A stretch of DNA of 34,940 bases from CAG-791 sp963658695 (GCA_963658695.1 CAVKRN010000021.1:1-34940); one strand, 5' to 3'; shown: positions 25,778-34,733, counted from the stretch's first letter. Notes: generated from the sequence alone by a model not told the origin. Numbers and translations are program-made.

Positions 25778-28609
25778 TTATCCCGTCGGAGCCGCCGTAT
25801 TCGCAGATGCAGCATCTCCTGTTGTTGCAGAGGACGTATCCCCCGCCGACTGCTGCGCCTGTGCCAGCGCCTGTTGCGCCGCCACCTGCTGCTGCGTGGC
25901 AACATTGTAATTCTCCGTTGCTGTATTCACTGCAGCCTGTGCCGTTGCAATGGCCGCCGCATCGCCGCTTTGCTGTGCCGCTACCAGAGTGTTCTGAGCC
26001 GTCTGCAGATTCTCCGAAGCCGCCTGCAGCGTAGCATTCGCAGCATCCAGCGCCGCCTGCGCATCTCCTGCTGCCGCCTCTGCCGCAGCCGCTGCCATCT
26101 CCTGCTGCTCCTGGGCCAGAATATCATTGATATTAGCCTGCGACATAAACTCTGCCGTATGAATGCACTTGAGTCCCGATTCTGTAAAGGTTGCAACACC
26201 GGTTGTCTTGAAGGGGCATTCATCCGTAGCCGGAAGTCCGGAATACGCACAGATGGTTCCCTGGTAGTGGATGTCACACTTTTCTGTCGGCACCGTATCC
26301 TCTGCAAAGTACTCGGTCTTGAGCGTACTGTCACACAGTCCCGCCACCGGAAGTTTCCCGGAAAGGCTGCAGACCGTGGTCTGCACAATTCCTGCCGGCT
26401 TTGTAAAGTCTGAGGACGGAAGGTCCTCGTGAACCCTCTCCATCACACCGCGCCAGATGGTCTTGGCAATGCCGGATTCCGAACCCACAAGGTCCGTATT
26501 CTCGTCATATCCAGCCCATGTTGTGCATGTGTAGTAGTTGGTATATCCGGCGAACCATACGTCATTTTCATCCGATGTGGTACCGGTCTTACCGGCAATG
26601 GGCGTCGTACCGAAGTTCACCTTTGTTCCGGTTCCCTTCGTGACAACATCCTCCATGGCGGAGGTCAACAGCCAGGCCGTTGTCTCCTTCAAAACACGTC
26701 TCTTCTGACGAACCTCATCCGCATCCAGAATGACATTGCCGCTATGATCCGTAACCTTGGTATAGAGCTTTGGCTCCAAGTACTCTCCGCCGTTTGCAAT
26801 CGCCGCATAAGCAGCATTCAGTTCGATGTTCTTGACACCCTTTGTGATTCCGCCAAGAGCCAGTGTTGGCTGAATATCGGAATAGGTTTTCCCGTTGATC
26901 ACCTCATTATCCACCAGAGTCGTAAATCCGAAATCCAGCAGATACTGGTATCCCAGCTGTGGTGTAATGTCTACCAGCGTCTTTACCGTCACGATATTCA
27001 TCGAATTCTGAATACCAAGCCGCAGGGAAGACAATCCGCGATAGGACTCGCCGTACCAGTTACGAACCGGTGTGCCATCTTCATAAGAATACGGTGCATC
27101 ATTCTGCGTCGTGGCCAGCGTCATCCCCCCCGCATCCAATGCTGGCGCATAGGTGGAAACCACCTTGAATGTCGATCCCGGCTGTCGTACAGAGTCCGTT
27201 GCGCGGTCCAGCGTTCGGTTTGCCGTTTTCTCACCGCGACCACCGGAAATAGCCAATACATTTCCGGTATGCTGATCCTCCAGTGTCAATGACACCTGAG
27301 GCTGCGGCGTAATGTTCTCACTCTCCGCAAGAACCGAATCCCCGGCTCCGACTACCGCTTCTTTATATTCCTCTTCGCAGGCCTGCGCCTCCTCTTTGGA
27401 ATCAAAAATTAAAGTAAAGTACGGGTTGGACTGCTTAAAGTAGCTCTCGAGCATCTCCGTGCTGTAATTGGTAATGGTTCCGTCGGAGGACTGCACGGTC
27501 AGCTGGTAATTCAGATACCATCTGGTTCCGTTCGGATAATTGCTCTCATCAGCCACCACTTCATCTACAATCGCCTGAATCTTAGCATCCTGCGTGGAGT
27601 AGATATTCAGGCCGCCGCTGTACAGAAGTGTATATGCCTGCGTCTCTGTATATCCTTTGTTCATGAGATCCTGCAGAATCTCATCCGTCAGTGCATCCAC
27701 AAAATACGAATTAATGGCATTATCGGTTGTCGAATTATCCACCAACTGGATGCGAGAGTATACATCATCCGCCACAGCTTCATCGTATTCGGTCTGTGAG
27801 ATCCACCCCTGCTCCAGCATGTTCTTTAGAACCTGCTCATGGCGTTCCTTATTGTGATCCGGATAAACAATCGGATCATAGTAGGAGGGATTCTGCGTAA
27901 TGCCGGCAATTACCGCACATTCCGAGAGCGACAGCTTACTGACCGATTTGCCAAAATACCGTCTGGATGCTGCCTCCACGCCAAGCGTTCCATGTCCGAG
28001 GTTGATGGTATTCATATAATTCAGAAGAATATCATCCTTACTCATGGTCTTTTCCAGCTCAAGTGCCAGATACCACTCCTGGAATTTACGGCGGACGCTG
28101 TCCGAGAAGGATTCATCCGTCCATCCGGTAAACACATTGTTTTTAATCAGCTGCTGCGTAATGGTGCTGGCTCCTTCGGAGAAATTCCCGCTGGTAACAC
28201 CAATGACCATGGCACGCATGATTCCCTGAATATCAATGCCCGGGTGCTGGTAGAAGCGTTCATCCTCGATGGCAACAAAAGCATGCTGCAGGTTTTCCGG
28301 TACCATATCCATCGTCACAGGAATACGATTGGAGTCCGTAGATACCAGCTTGGCCGTCTGATTGCCGTCACTGTCATAAACAAATGTAGAGTAGCCGGTC
28401 GGTGTGACATCAATGTTGCTGATGTCGGGCGAGGAATCAATGATCCCCTGAAATGCCCCAAAGCCCACACAGGCCACCATGCTGCACGCGCCTACCGCCA
28501 AAAGAAAAATCACCAGAGTAAGAATTAACCCGATCTTATTGGACCGCTTCTGTACCTTGGAGTTCAGGCCTTTTATATTGCGCGAAAGCCCTGCTCTTCC
28601 ATAATTCAT
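25778..28609 (-). CDS. Class A penicillin-binding protein PBP1A, transglycosylase/transpeptidase (943 aa)
   Basis: This bifunctional enzyme polymerises and cross-links peptidoglycan outside the membrane. A cytoplasmic basic tail and one membrane anchor (27-50) lead to the GT51 domain with EDERFYQHPGID (115-126; E115 is the likely catalytic base) and SEGASTITQQLIKN (144-157). The transpeptidase domain has STFK (479-482), SMN (536-538) and KTGTT (674-678). After it comes a stretch with Cys at 747, 759, 778, 787, 798 and 815, and then about 105 residues rich in Ala and Gln, predicted helical. No clear ribosome binding site precedes 28609 (AAAGGTGA is 15-18 nt away). The promoter is at 28714-28742; yigZ follows. 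Confidence 0.95.
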   Translation of the reverse strand: MNYGRAGLSRNIKGLNSKVQKRSNKIGLILTLVIFLLAVGACSMVACVGFGAFQGIIDSSPDISNIDVTPTGYSTFVYDSDGNQTAKLVSTDSNRIPVTMDMVPENLQHAFVAIEDERFYQHPGIDIQGIMRAMVIGVTSGNFSEGASTITQQLIKNNVFTGWTDESFSDSVRRKFQEWYLALELEKTMSKDDILLNYMNTINLGHGTLGVEAASRRYFGKSVSKLSLSECAVIAGITQNPSYYDPIVYPDHNKERHEQVLKNMLEQGWISQTEYDEAVADDVYSRIQLVDNSTTDNAINSYFVDALTDEILQDLMNKGYTETQAYTLLYSGGLNIYSTQDAKIQAIVDEVVADESNYPNGTRWYLNYQLTVQSSDGTITNYSTEMLESYFKQSNPYFTLIFDSKEEAQACEEEYKEAVVGAGDSVLAESENITPQPQVSLTLEDQHTGNVLAISGGRGEKTANRTLDRATDSVRQPGSTFKVVSTYAPALDAGGMTLATTQNDAPYSYEDGTPVRNWYGESYRGLSSLRLGIQNSMNIVTVKTLVDITPQLGYQYLLDFGFTTLVDNEVINGKTYSDIQPTLALGGITKGVKNIELNAAYAAIANGGEYLEPKLYTKVTDHSGNVILDADEVRQKRRVLKETTAWLLTSAMEDVVTKGTGTKVNFGTTPIAGKTGTTSDENDVWFAGYTNYYTCTTWAGYDENTDLVGSESGIAKTIWRGVMERVHEDLPSSDFTKPAGIVQTTVCSLSGKLPVAGLCDSTLKTEYFAEDTVPTEKCDIHYQGTICAYSGLPATDECPFKTTGVATFTESGLKCIHTAEFMSQANINDILAQEQQEMAAAAAEAAAGDAQAALDAANATLQAASENLQTAQNTLVAAQQSGDAAAIATAQAAVNTATENYNVATQQQVAAQQALAQAQQSAGDTSSATTGDAASANTAAPTG

Positions 28610-28713
28610 AGCTGTATTGTTCGAATCACCTTTCTGAAACTGTAATACGGTTCAGGGCCAAGTAAACATGCGAATGGGTCTCTGAATCGTTACTGCCTAC
28701 AATGAATCATTTC

Positions 28714-28742
28714 ATTTTACTTCAATGGATGCAGAAAGGCAA
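28714..28742 (-). promoter_or_regulatory. Predicted promoter of the PBP1A-yigZ unit
   Basis: On the minus strand TTGCCT (28742-28737) and TAAAAT (28719-28714) are spaced by 17 bp. The leader before the PBP1A ATG would be about 100 nt. Confidence 0.5.
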
Positions 28743-28771
28743 AAATATTACACCGATGTTACGGTTCCAGC

Positions 28772-29001
28772 GGCGGGTCCGGTACTATACAGACACCATC
28801 CCGCAACGGGTCCCGGTGAAGGTATCCGCCACCCTGTCGCCCGGCCGGCGCGTGAACTGTTACGATAGGGTAGCGGAATGGTTGACACCCAACGCCCAAC
28901 GTGCTACCGTAGCGCCTGTTCCACGAGTGTGGCTACTGCTGCAAAGCTGGCATGGGCTTGCAGCAATTCCTTTCCACTCTTACAAAACTAAGGAGATCAC
29001 T
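28772..29001 (+). promoter_or_regulatory. GC-rich structured leader of queT, unassigned riboswitch candidate
   Basis: The gene-free 28610-29001 region holds the PBP1A promoter at its left and then about 230 nt with several stems: GGCGGGT/ATCCGCC (28772-28778, 28824-28830) enclosing CCGG/CCGG and CCCG-caa-CGGG (28800-28810); GGTAGC/GCTACC (28869-28874, 28903-28908) enclosing GTTG/CAAC; CCAC/GTGG (28921-28932); and TGCTGCA/TGCAGCA plus AGC/GCT (28937-28965). It ends in ACAAAACTAAGGAG, so the tail overlaps the queT ribosome binding site, as in preQ1 riboswitches. I could not fit it to a preQ1 class by eye. TCCTT (28969-28973 region) could mask AAGGA. Confidence 0.45.
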
Positions 29002-29559
29002 ATGAATCACATGAATCATCATCAGAAAGTACTTTACCTTGTCCACGCTGCCCTAATCGCAGCAATCTACGTCGTTCTTACCGAACTCGCCGCCGGCTTT
29101 GACCTGGCAAGCGGAGCCATTCAGGTTCGCTTTTCCGAAGTCTTAACTGTACTTCCCTTTTTCACCGGAGCTGCAATCCCCGGCGTAACCCTCGGCTGCC
29201 TTCTGGCCAACATTCTGACCGGAAGCGCGCTCCCCGATGTCATCTTCGGCACACTTGCCACGTTGATCGGCGCCGTTTTTACGTATCGCCTCCGTCGTCA
29301 TCGTTTTCTGTGCACGCTTCCGCCCGTTATTTCCAACGGAATCATTATTCCGCTTGTTCTTCGCTTTGCCTATGGCATCCCGAGTGCGCTGTGGTTTCTG
29401 GCCCTTACGGTTGGCGTTGGTGAAGTGATTTGCTGCGTCATTTTCGGAAGCATTCTGATCTCTGTCCTGCTGCCGCGCAGGAACCAGATCTTTGCCGAAA
29501 CAGAGACCGATGTCACTGCCGCAGATCACGTTCACACCGAGAAGAAGGCTGTCAACTAA
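29002..29559 (+). CDS. queT: Queuosine-precursor transporter subunit QueT (185 aa)
   Basis: QueT family proteins (PF06177/DUF988) are membrane components thought to take up preQ1 or a related precursor of the tRNA base queuosine, working with an ECF transporter module. About five hydrophobic segments are visible between residues 10 and 150, and ASGAIQVRFSEVLTVLPFFTGAAIPG is the typical conserved stretch. The start is ATG at 29002 after AAGGAG with six nt; the same frame is open upstream from 28702 but that part is the structured leader. The last 25 residues are hydrophilic. ECF energy-coupling genes are not in this window. Confidence 0.88.
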   Translation: MNHMNHHQKVLYLVHAALIAAIYVVLTELAAGFDLASGAIQVRFSEVLTVLPFFTGAAIPGVTLGCLLANILTGSALPDVIFGTLATLIGAVFTYRLRRHRFLCTLPPVISNGIIIPLVLRFAYGIPSALWFLALTVGVGEVICCVIFGSILISVLLPRRNQIFAETETDVTAADHVHTEKKAVN

Positions 29560-29598
29560 TCAGCACTCTCAGAGTCCATCTTCAGTAACACTGTCACA

Positions 29599-29670
29599 GG
29601 AGGCCGCATAAAGCGTTGTTCCATGCCCATCACCGGTTGTCACCGGTCAAAAGCTTCGCTTTATGCCTCC
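29599..29670. terminator. Nested hairpin between convergent queT and the coiled-coil gene
   Basis: The left arm 29599-29615 pairs with the right arm 29657-29670 (CATAAAGCG/CGCTTTATG plus GGAGG(C)/(G)CCTCC, two bases bulged), and ACCGGT-tgtc-ACCGGT forms an inner stem. The right arm contains the TAA stop of the minus-strand gene. No clean U-tract is present, so this is a weaker call as a bidirectional terminator. Confidence 0.4.
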
Positions 29671-31112
29671 TCTGTTCTTGTTTCACCGGTTCCTGCCGAA
29701 TCGCTTCCGTCCTCTGTCTCGGCGCCGGCCTGACCGCTTCCTGCCGCTGTTTCATCCGTTTTCCCGTTCTGCTTGTTCTCTAAACGATCCAGTTGCTCCT
29801 GCATCTTGTCTAATAAAGCCTGAATCCCTTCCAGTTTTTCCTGGTGCTGTGCAAAAAGCTTTTCCTGCTGATCGAAGCTGTCGCGAATTCCCATTAGCCC
29901 GCAGCTTTCATTGTGAAGATATGCATCCATGTCAGATTGTGTTGTTCTGATCTCCTCCTGCAGTTCTGCCATAACCCGAAAAAACTCCTGCTGCTCTTCC
30001 CACATTTCCTCCAGCATCACTTCCAGATTTCCCACCTGGCTTTTTTGATCCAAATTCTGTGCTTCCAGTACCGACTGAATATTCCTGCGTTCTGCCACCA
30101 TCGCATTCTGAAGGCTTGAGAGCTGGTCCGCGATCGCCTTCTGCTGTTCCAGCACCTCACTCTGCTGCACCGCAAATGCAGCCTGTTTCTCGAGTACAGT
30201 GCTCTGCTGCTCCAATACTTTACTTTGCTGTATTCCCGCCTGACTCTGCAAATCCTTCACCCCAACCATTGTCTCCTGTACGCTGGTCAGTGTTCCTTTC
30301 AGACCGCTGACACTGCCGTTAATTGTCCCCAGCCCGGAATTCAATGCGCTCTGTAGCTTCTCATGACCGGCTGCAACGTTTTTCTCCAAAGCATTAAGAT
30401 CCGCATCCGTTCCGGACAGAACTGAAAGGAGCTCCTGATATTCCGCCTTGTTCTCTCCCGAGGCCTCCTTCATGAGGCTCCGTATGTCCTCCCGCACATT
30501 AGCAAGCTGCGTATTGACCGTGTTCTGAAGATTCTCTGCTGTTTTCCGGTTCTCCTCCTTCACTTCTCCTGCCGCCGCTGCACTGGCCGCCGTTTTGTCC
30601 TGCAGCTTCTGACTGACCGCCTTTTCCTCCTCAAGATTGTCCTGAATGCTCGAAAGCTGCGCTATTACATCATCCAGATTCTCGCCAATGGAATCGTCCC
30701 CGATCTCATTGTTATCTCTGTACTCTGTCAGATTCTGCTGCATGGCAGTCACCTCCCGTGAGAGCTTGTCATAGCTTTCCGAATCGGTCACCTGCCCTGT
30801 AGCGAGTGATTCATCCACAGAGGAAAGATACAGCTGAATTTCCTCCAGCTGCTCCTGCATTCTGGCGTCTTTCTCCTGCTGCAGTGCCTCCTGACGGCGG
30901 CTCCGCGTGGACTGCAGAACCAGAATCGTTAATGTACTTCCCGCCAGCAGCAGCATTGCAAGCAGTGCGATCATAACCGGCGAGAGCTGCTTCGCCAAAT
31001 GCGCAGGAAAGCTCCCCGCCACCTTCCCGGGTCTGCGCCCTCTATTCTCCACCTGTTCATTTATTTCATCCTCCATCCGTTCCCATTCTCCTCCGCGTTC
31101 CTTGTAATCCAT
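29661..31112 (-). CDS. Membrane-anchored coiled-coil protein of unknown function (483 aa)
   Basis: I do not recognise a family. Residues 1-45 are charged, 46-67 form one membrane helix, and the rest is almost entirely helical and rich in Gln, Glu, Leu and Ser, with heptad-like spacing from about 70 to 450. Degenerate repeats of the form QQSxVLEQQ occur around 300-340. The last 35 residues are Gly/Ala/Glu/Thr-rich and disordered. Orientation is probably cytoplasmic N-terminus and outside coiled coil, but the charges do not settle it. Such proteins can be spacers, chemosensor-like stalks or cell-division factors; none is supported. The start follows AAAGGA by six nt; M13 is an alternative. It appears monocistronic. 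Confidence 0.8.
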   Translation of the reverse strand: MDYKERGGEWERMEDEINEQVENRGRRPGKVAGSFPAHLAKQLSPVMIALLAMLLLAGSTLTILVLQSTRSRRQEALQQEKDARMQEQLEEIQLYLSSVDESLATGQVTDSESYDKLSREVTAMQQNLTEYRDNNEIGDDSIGENLDDVIAQLSSIQDNLEEEKAVSQKLQDKTAASAAAAGEVKEENRKTAENLQNTVNTQLANVREDIRSLMKEASGENKAEYQELLSVLSGTDADLNALEKNVAAGHEKLQSALNSGLGTINGSVSGLKGTLTSVQETMVGVKDLQSQAGIQQSKVLEQQSTVLEKQAAFAVQQSEVLEQQKAIADQLSSLQNAMVAERRNIQSVLEAQNLDQKSQVGNLEVMLEEMWEEQQEFFRVMAELQEEIRTTQSDMDAYLHNESCGLMGIRDSFDQQEKLFAQHQEKLEGIQALLDKMQEQLDRLENKQNGKTDETAAGSGQAGAETEDGSDSAGTGETRTEEA

Positions 31113-31244
31113 TTCGTCCTTTCCTTCCTTGTTATGCCATTTCTACACCAGTACGCCGAGAAGGGGGAGTTCCAATTTCAATCGTGCATCTGTCCGCAAG
31201 CGGCCAATTCATGCTTAAAATCACAAGCTGCTAAACAGGTATAC

Positions 31245-31280
31245 AAAAAGAGATGAAATTGGAAATCCAATCTCATCTCT
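31245..31280 (-). terminator. Rho-independent terminator of tRNA-Thr
   Basis: On the minus strand AGAGATGAGATTGGA pairs with TCCAATTTCATCTCT across a two-base loop (31249-31263 and 31266-31280, one mismatch), followed by five Ts. It lies eight nt past the tRNA. Confidence 0.85.
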
Positions 31281-31287
31281 CTCCACA

Positions 31288-31360
31288 AGCTGGCACCGGG
31301 AATCGGACCCGGGACCTCCGCACTACCAATGCGACGCTCTACCGACTGAGCCATGCCAGC
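31288..31360 (-). tRNA. tRNA-Thr(GGT)
   Basis: The 73-nt cloverleaf on the minus strand has acceptor GCTGGCA/TGCCAGC, D-stem GCTC/GAGC, anticodon stem TCGCA/TGCGG with loop TTGGTAG giving anticodon GGT, and T-arm CCGGGTCCGATTCCCGG. The discriminator is U, as in other Firmicutes tRNA-Thr, and CCA is not encoded. Confidence 0.95.
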
Positions 31361-31763
31361 ATATGCAATTGCCTCGCCCGACTCTCTTTCGTTTCTTCGT
31401 CAGACGCAGGTATGATATTACCATAGGCGCACTCAGTTGGCAAGCAAGAAATCAAAGAAAAAGTGATGCTCTTTTCTCGCATAGTTATGTCATTATCTGA
31501 AAACGGATTGTTTCATGGAAGATTGCTGCTATGCGGCCGTTCAAACGCAGCGAAGATGTGAATTGGATCGGTTAAACCCTCTTCTCTCATTTCTCCCCGC
31601 TGTCTTTTACAAAAGCAGCTGCGGCTCACTCCCATGCAGTCCCATATGAACACTCATGCGAACTCCTAACGCGGAAATGCGCCTCCGGAGAAACATCATC
31701 AGCTTACCGTTCTTTCACTGTAGCAGCAAGTCGGAAAAAGTACCAGAAAATAGCGAACATTTT
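31361..31763. other. Gene-free stretch between tRNA-Thr and the SGNH-like gene
   Basis: I see only the tRNA promoter at 31415-31443 and the SGNH-gene terminator at its right end. Short open frames here have no ribosome binding site or recognisable content. Confidence 0.6.
31415..31443 (-). promoter_or_regulatory. Predicted promoter of tRNA-Thr
   Basis: On the minus strand TTGCCA (31443-31438) and TAATAT (31420-31415) are spaced by exactly 17 bp. The transcript would begin about 48 nt before the tRNA. Confidence 0.6.
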
Positions 31764-31771
31764 CTAGCACT
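31735..31771 (-). terminator. Rho-independent terminator of the MBOAT-SGNH operon
   Basis: On the minus strand AGTGCTAGAAAAT and ATTTTCTGGTACT form a 13-bp stem (two G:U pairs) with a seven-nt loop, followed by TTTTT. The TAG stop of the SGNH-like gene lies inside the first arm. Confidence 0.85.
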
Positions 31772-33269
31772 TCGTCAACCCTCCATCGCTAAAATACAGG
31801 TGTCCGATCTTCTCTCCGGTCTTTGGATCATAGATCAGGATCTGCACATCAATCTTTCCGTTGTTAACATAATCCAACTGATTTTCTTCCAGATTCTCTC
31901 CTACGCTCAGAAGGTCATATTTTTCCAATGATGTGAAATTCACCACTCCAAAGCTGGTCTGGATATTCTCCAGCGGCACCTCCCGCATAGTCTCCTCGCA
32001 GGTATCTGTTGACGGATCATAAATCAGACAATATCCAAGGGGCGATCCTGCCATCGTTTCTATACCATCCGTCCCGGAAAGAGTTTTGATCAGCGTCTTT
32101 AACGTCTCATCATAAAAAGCAACGGAATCGTTGTTTACAAAAACAATCGTACTGACCTCGTCCATGCTCAGCATCATCAGCTCTGCATACAAATCCGCAG
32201 GATTTAGGATCTGCTCCCGAAGCTGTTCATGGTATGCAGAAACGGCGTCCTGCCAAGGCTGATAGGAAGCGTCCCCTCTTCTGTCCGGCACGCCAACCTC
32301 TTCCGATAGTACCTTCCCCAGCCAGGTCGTTGTTTTCGCTGCGCCGGACGCATTCAGATGTGTCTGACTCTGCTGATCCGTAGCATAGTTGATCAGGTTC
32401 TCTACATAGTTCATGTTCAGATACGGTATACCATACTCGTCTGCAATATCCTGTGCGCTGTTGGCAATTCGCTGCAGATCCTCATTGGCAGCAAACGGGA
32501 TCTGAACCAGAATGGGATAGATTCCCCTATCTCTGCACAGTTCCAGGATCCTCCGCAAATATGCCTTTCCTGCCGTCTCCTCCTCCAACTTTTCCGACGG
32601 ATCAATGCGTGCATAGGTATCCACCCACTTCGCCGCTTCATACCGCATGGATGCGCCTAAAATAGCCTCGCTTTGCGTTCTGCCGGTCACTCCCTGATAG
32701 TCCTTGGCCAAAAGCTGCGACCAACGGCTGTGATAACGAATAAAATCACAGCGAAATTCCCAGCGTAAATCCTCATCCGACAATAGATCCCGAAGTGCCT
32801 CTTCCTTATGCCGGCTCATCGGAAACGCATCCAGAACCTCATGGAGCTGGTCCACCGCAGCGCTTTTGTCCTCCTCGGATTCCGCCCCCGTCATCACATC
32901 CAGATATTGATAGTCCTTGTCCAAAAGATAGGTATCAATGACAACGTATCTCGGTGTTCCGTAATCCAGCGCATTGACAAACTCCCAGTAAGTCACCGGC
33001 ATGACATTACCGTGTCCGCCAAGATTGTAAGCAGCAATACCGTATTCCTCATACAAAAGCGCCGGATTGATGCCGTTGATCATATGAGAGGACCCCAGCA
33101 GCAAAACATCCGCTCGCCCGGCCAGTTCAAAGTAATCCCCGTTTTTATCAGCGCTGTCCTTTCGCTCCACCAGCCTGACTGCCAGCATAAGCACAACAGC
33201 TAAAAGGCACAAAAATACCAGAAGTTCCACGCCGCGCCTTATATAATTCTTTGTTTTCTTATTCTTCAT
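31764..33269 (-). CDS. SGNH-hydrolase-like membrane protein, partner of MBOAT acyltransferase (501 aa)
   Basis: A basic N-terminus and one membrane helix (13-32) place the rest outside the cell. VLLLGSSHMINGINP at 55-69 is the nucleophile loop (GSSH at 59-62), NLGGHGN at 82-88 is the second block, and QTHLNASG at 302-309 holds the likely catalytic His (H304). The Asp that commonly stands three residues before this His is Ser here; D298 may serve instead. This organisation matches DltD, AlgX and PatB-type partners of MBOAT proteins, which transfer acyl groups to an outside polymer. Residues 350-501 are an extra domain I do not recognise. The start at 33269 follows AAAGG; the MBOAT gene ends 18 nt upstream. 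Confidence 0.75.
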   Translation of the reverse strand: MKNKKTKNYIRRGVELLVFLCLLAVVLMLAVRLVERKDSADKNGDYFELAGRADVLLLGSSHMINGINPALLYEEYGIAAYNLGGHGNVMPVTYWEFVNALDYGTPRYVVIDTYLLDKDYQYLDVMTGAESEEDKSAAVDQLHEVLDAFPMSRHKEEALRDLLSDEDLRWEFRCDFIRYHSRWSQLLAKDYQGVTGRTQSEAILGASMRYEAAKWVDTYARIDPSEKLEEETAGKAYLRRILELCRDRGIYPILVQIPFAANEDLQRIANSAQDIADEYGIPYLNMNYVENLINYATDQQSQTHLNASGAAKTTTWLGKVLSEEVGVPDRRGDASYQPWQDAVSAYHEQLREQILNPADLYAELMMLSMDEVSTIVFVNNDSVAFYDETLKTLIKTLSGTDGIETMAGSPLGYCLIYDPSTDTCEETMREVPLENIQTSFGVVNFTSLEKYDLLSVGENLEENQLDYVNNGKIDVQILIYDPKTGEKIGHLYFSDGGLTKC

Positions 33270-33287
33270 AGACCTTTCCCGAGAGTA

Positions 33288-34733
33288 TCAAAACTGACTG
33301 TAAATAAAGGTTGCCGCATCATATCCAGGTCCCCAAACACCGCAGACAAGTATCAGAAGAATCACACCGATGTACAAAATCCATCGCAGCCAAAGGTCTT
33401 GCCGCAGAATTTCCTTTCGAAGCGAAATATTGTTGTAAACGCACCAATCCCGGATCAAAAGCAGTAGTATCCCGCAGGCCAAAAGAGCCCAGTTTGCCCC
33501 ATCCAGTCCCAGCTTCAAAAGAGTGCCGTCTGTCAGCTGCCAAAGCGTCACGCCGCCCAGGCACCGGATCACCTCCCAGGCCTTTGCAAAGGATTCCGCA
33601 CGGAAGAAAATCCAGGCAAAGGACACCAGCAAAAATGTCCCGGCCGTACGTAAAAGTCGACCGGAAAAGGATGGCCGGTTCGCTCTTTTTTTCGGCAAGA
33701 TGGAAGCCTTCCATATCGTTCCGATCACCTGATAGATGCCGTGCACAAGCCCCCAGAAAAGGAATGTCGCCCCGGCGCCGTGCCACAATCCGGAAACAGC
33801 AAATACGATCAGAAGGTTCCCGTTTTTGCGCCAGAAGCCCTTTCGGTTTCCTCCCAGCGGAATATAAAGATAGTCCCGGAACCAGGTAGAAAGAGAAATG
33901 TGCCAGCGTCGCCAGAATTCCCCGACGGATGCCGACAGATACGGTGCCGCGAAATTCTGCATCACACGAAAGCCCAAAATTCTGGCTGACCCAATCGCGA
34001 TGGCAGAATACCCTGCAAAATCGCAGTAAATCTGGATGGAATACAACAGCACTGCCAGTACCACAATGCAGCCCTTCCACTGCTGCGGATCGCTGTAAAC
34101 CGTATTCACAACGATAGCGATGCGGTCGGCCAAAACCAGCTTCAGAAAATAGCCCCAGAAAAGAATCAGTATTCCGTTCCGGAGATTCTCATAGCAATCG
34201 CTTTTCTTCTCCAGAGAATGAATCTGCGGCAGAAGGTTTCTGCCGCGTTCGATGGGGCCGGAGGTGATTCCGGGGAAAAAGGACACAAACAGTGCATACG
34301 AAGTAAAGCTCTTCTCCGGCTCTGCATCCCCCCTGTAACAGTCGATCACATAGCCAAGTGCCTGCAGGGTATAGAACGAGATTCCCACCGGCAGCAGTGC
34401 CTGTGAAAACGCGCCGGGAAACAGCATTGTCCAGTATTTGCAGGTAAATAAAATACCAAGGTTCAAGACCAGACACGAAAAGAGCGCCGATTTTCGCCCG
34501 GATCGCCCCGCCAGAAATGTACTGGCAATCGTCACCAGGAGAAAGAAAAGGCAGGCAGGATTCCAGGTGCAATAAAACGTCCAGCTAATCAGCAGAAGTG
34601 CGAAGGTCCGTCCTTTCGGAGGGCACAGATACCGTATCAGTGCCGCTGCGGCAAGAAACAAAAGATACCCCGCTGACAAAAAGGACAGGCCGGAGCCTGT
34701 GAGTGATTTGATCCATTCCATAGGTTGATCCAT
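33288..34733 (-). CDS. MBOAT family O-acyltransferase, AlgI/DltB-like (481 aa)
   Basis: This is a polytopic membrane protein with about ten to twelve hydrophobic segments. It carries the MBOAT motif: WRRWHISLSTWFRDYLYIPL, then GNRKG, and the catalytic His in SGLWHGAGATFLFWGLVHG. AlgI, PatA and DltB, its relatives, move acetyl or alanyl groups through the membrane onto alginate, peptidoglycan or teichoic acid. The partner gene 18 nt downstream supplies an SGNH-like transferase, so the pair is likely a surface-polymer acetylation module; the polymer is unknown. No strong ribosome binding site precedes 34733 (MDQPMEWIK); residue M5, with GGATGGA upstream, is an alternative start. No teichoic-acid gene is next to it. 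Confidence 0.85.
   Translation of the reverse strand: MDQPMEWIKSLTGSGLSFLSAGYLLFLAAAALIRYLCPPKGRTFALLLISWTFYCTWNPACLFFLLVTIASTFLAGRSGRKSALFSCLVLNLGILFTCKYWTMLFPGAFSQALLPVGISFYTLQALGYVIDCYRGDAEPEKSFTSYALFVSFFPGITSGPIERGRNLLPQIHSLEKKSDCYENLRNGILILFWGYFLKLVLADRIAIVVNTVYSDPQQWKGCIVVLAVLLYSIQIYCDFAGYSAIAIGSARILGFRVMQNFAAPYLSASVGEFWRRWHISLSTWFRDYLYIPLGGNRKGFWRKNGNLLIVFAVSGLWHGAGATFLFWGLVHGIYQVIGTIWKASILPKKRANRPSFSGRLLRTAGTFLLVSFAWIFFRAESFAKAWEVIRCLGGVTLWQLTDGTLLKLGLDGANWALLACGILLLLIRDWCVYNNISLRKEILRQDLWLRWILYIGVILLILVCGVWGPGYDAATFIYSQF

Noticed and set aside
28772..29001. Classical preQ1-I or preQ1-II aptamer before queT
   Set aside because: The tail resembles preQ1-I, but the small hairpin with its TTCTAGC loop and ACCC is not found at the right distance, and no class II pattern is seen. 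It is kept as an unassigned structured leader.
28702..29001. 100-residue N-terminal extension of QueT
   Set aside because: The extension has no membrane segment or family similarity and lies in the structured leader; AAGGAG directly before 29002 sets the start.
31656..31931. 91-codon plus-strand frame
   Set aside because: It overlaps the antisense end of the SGNH-like gene and its terminator and has no recognisable content.
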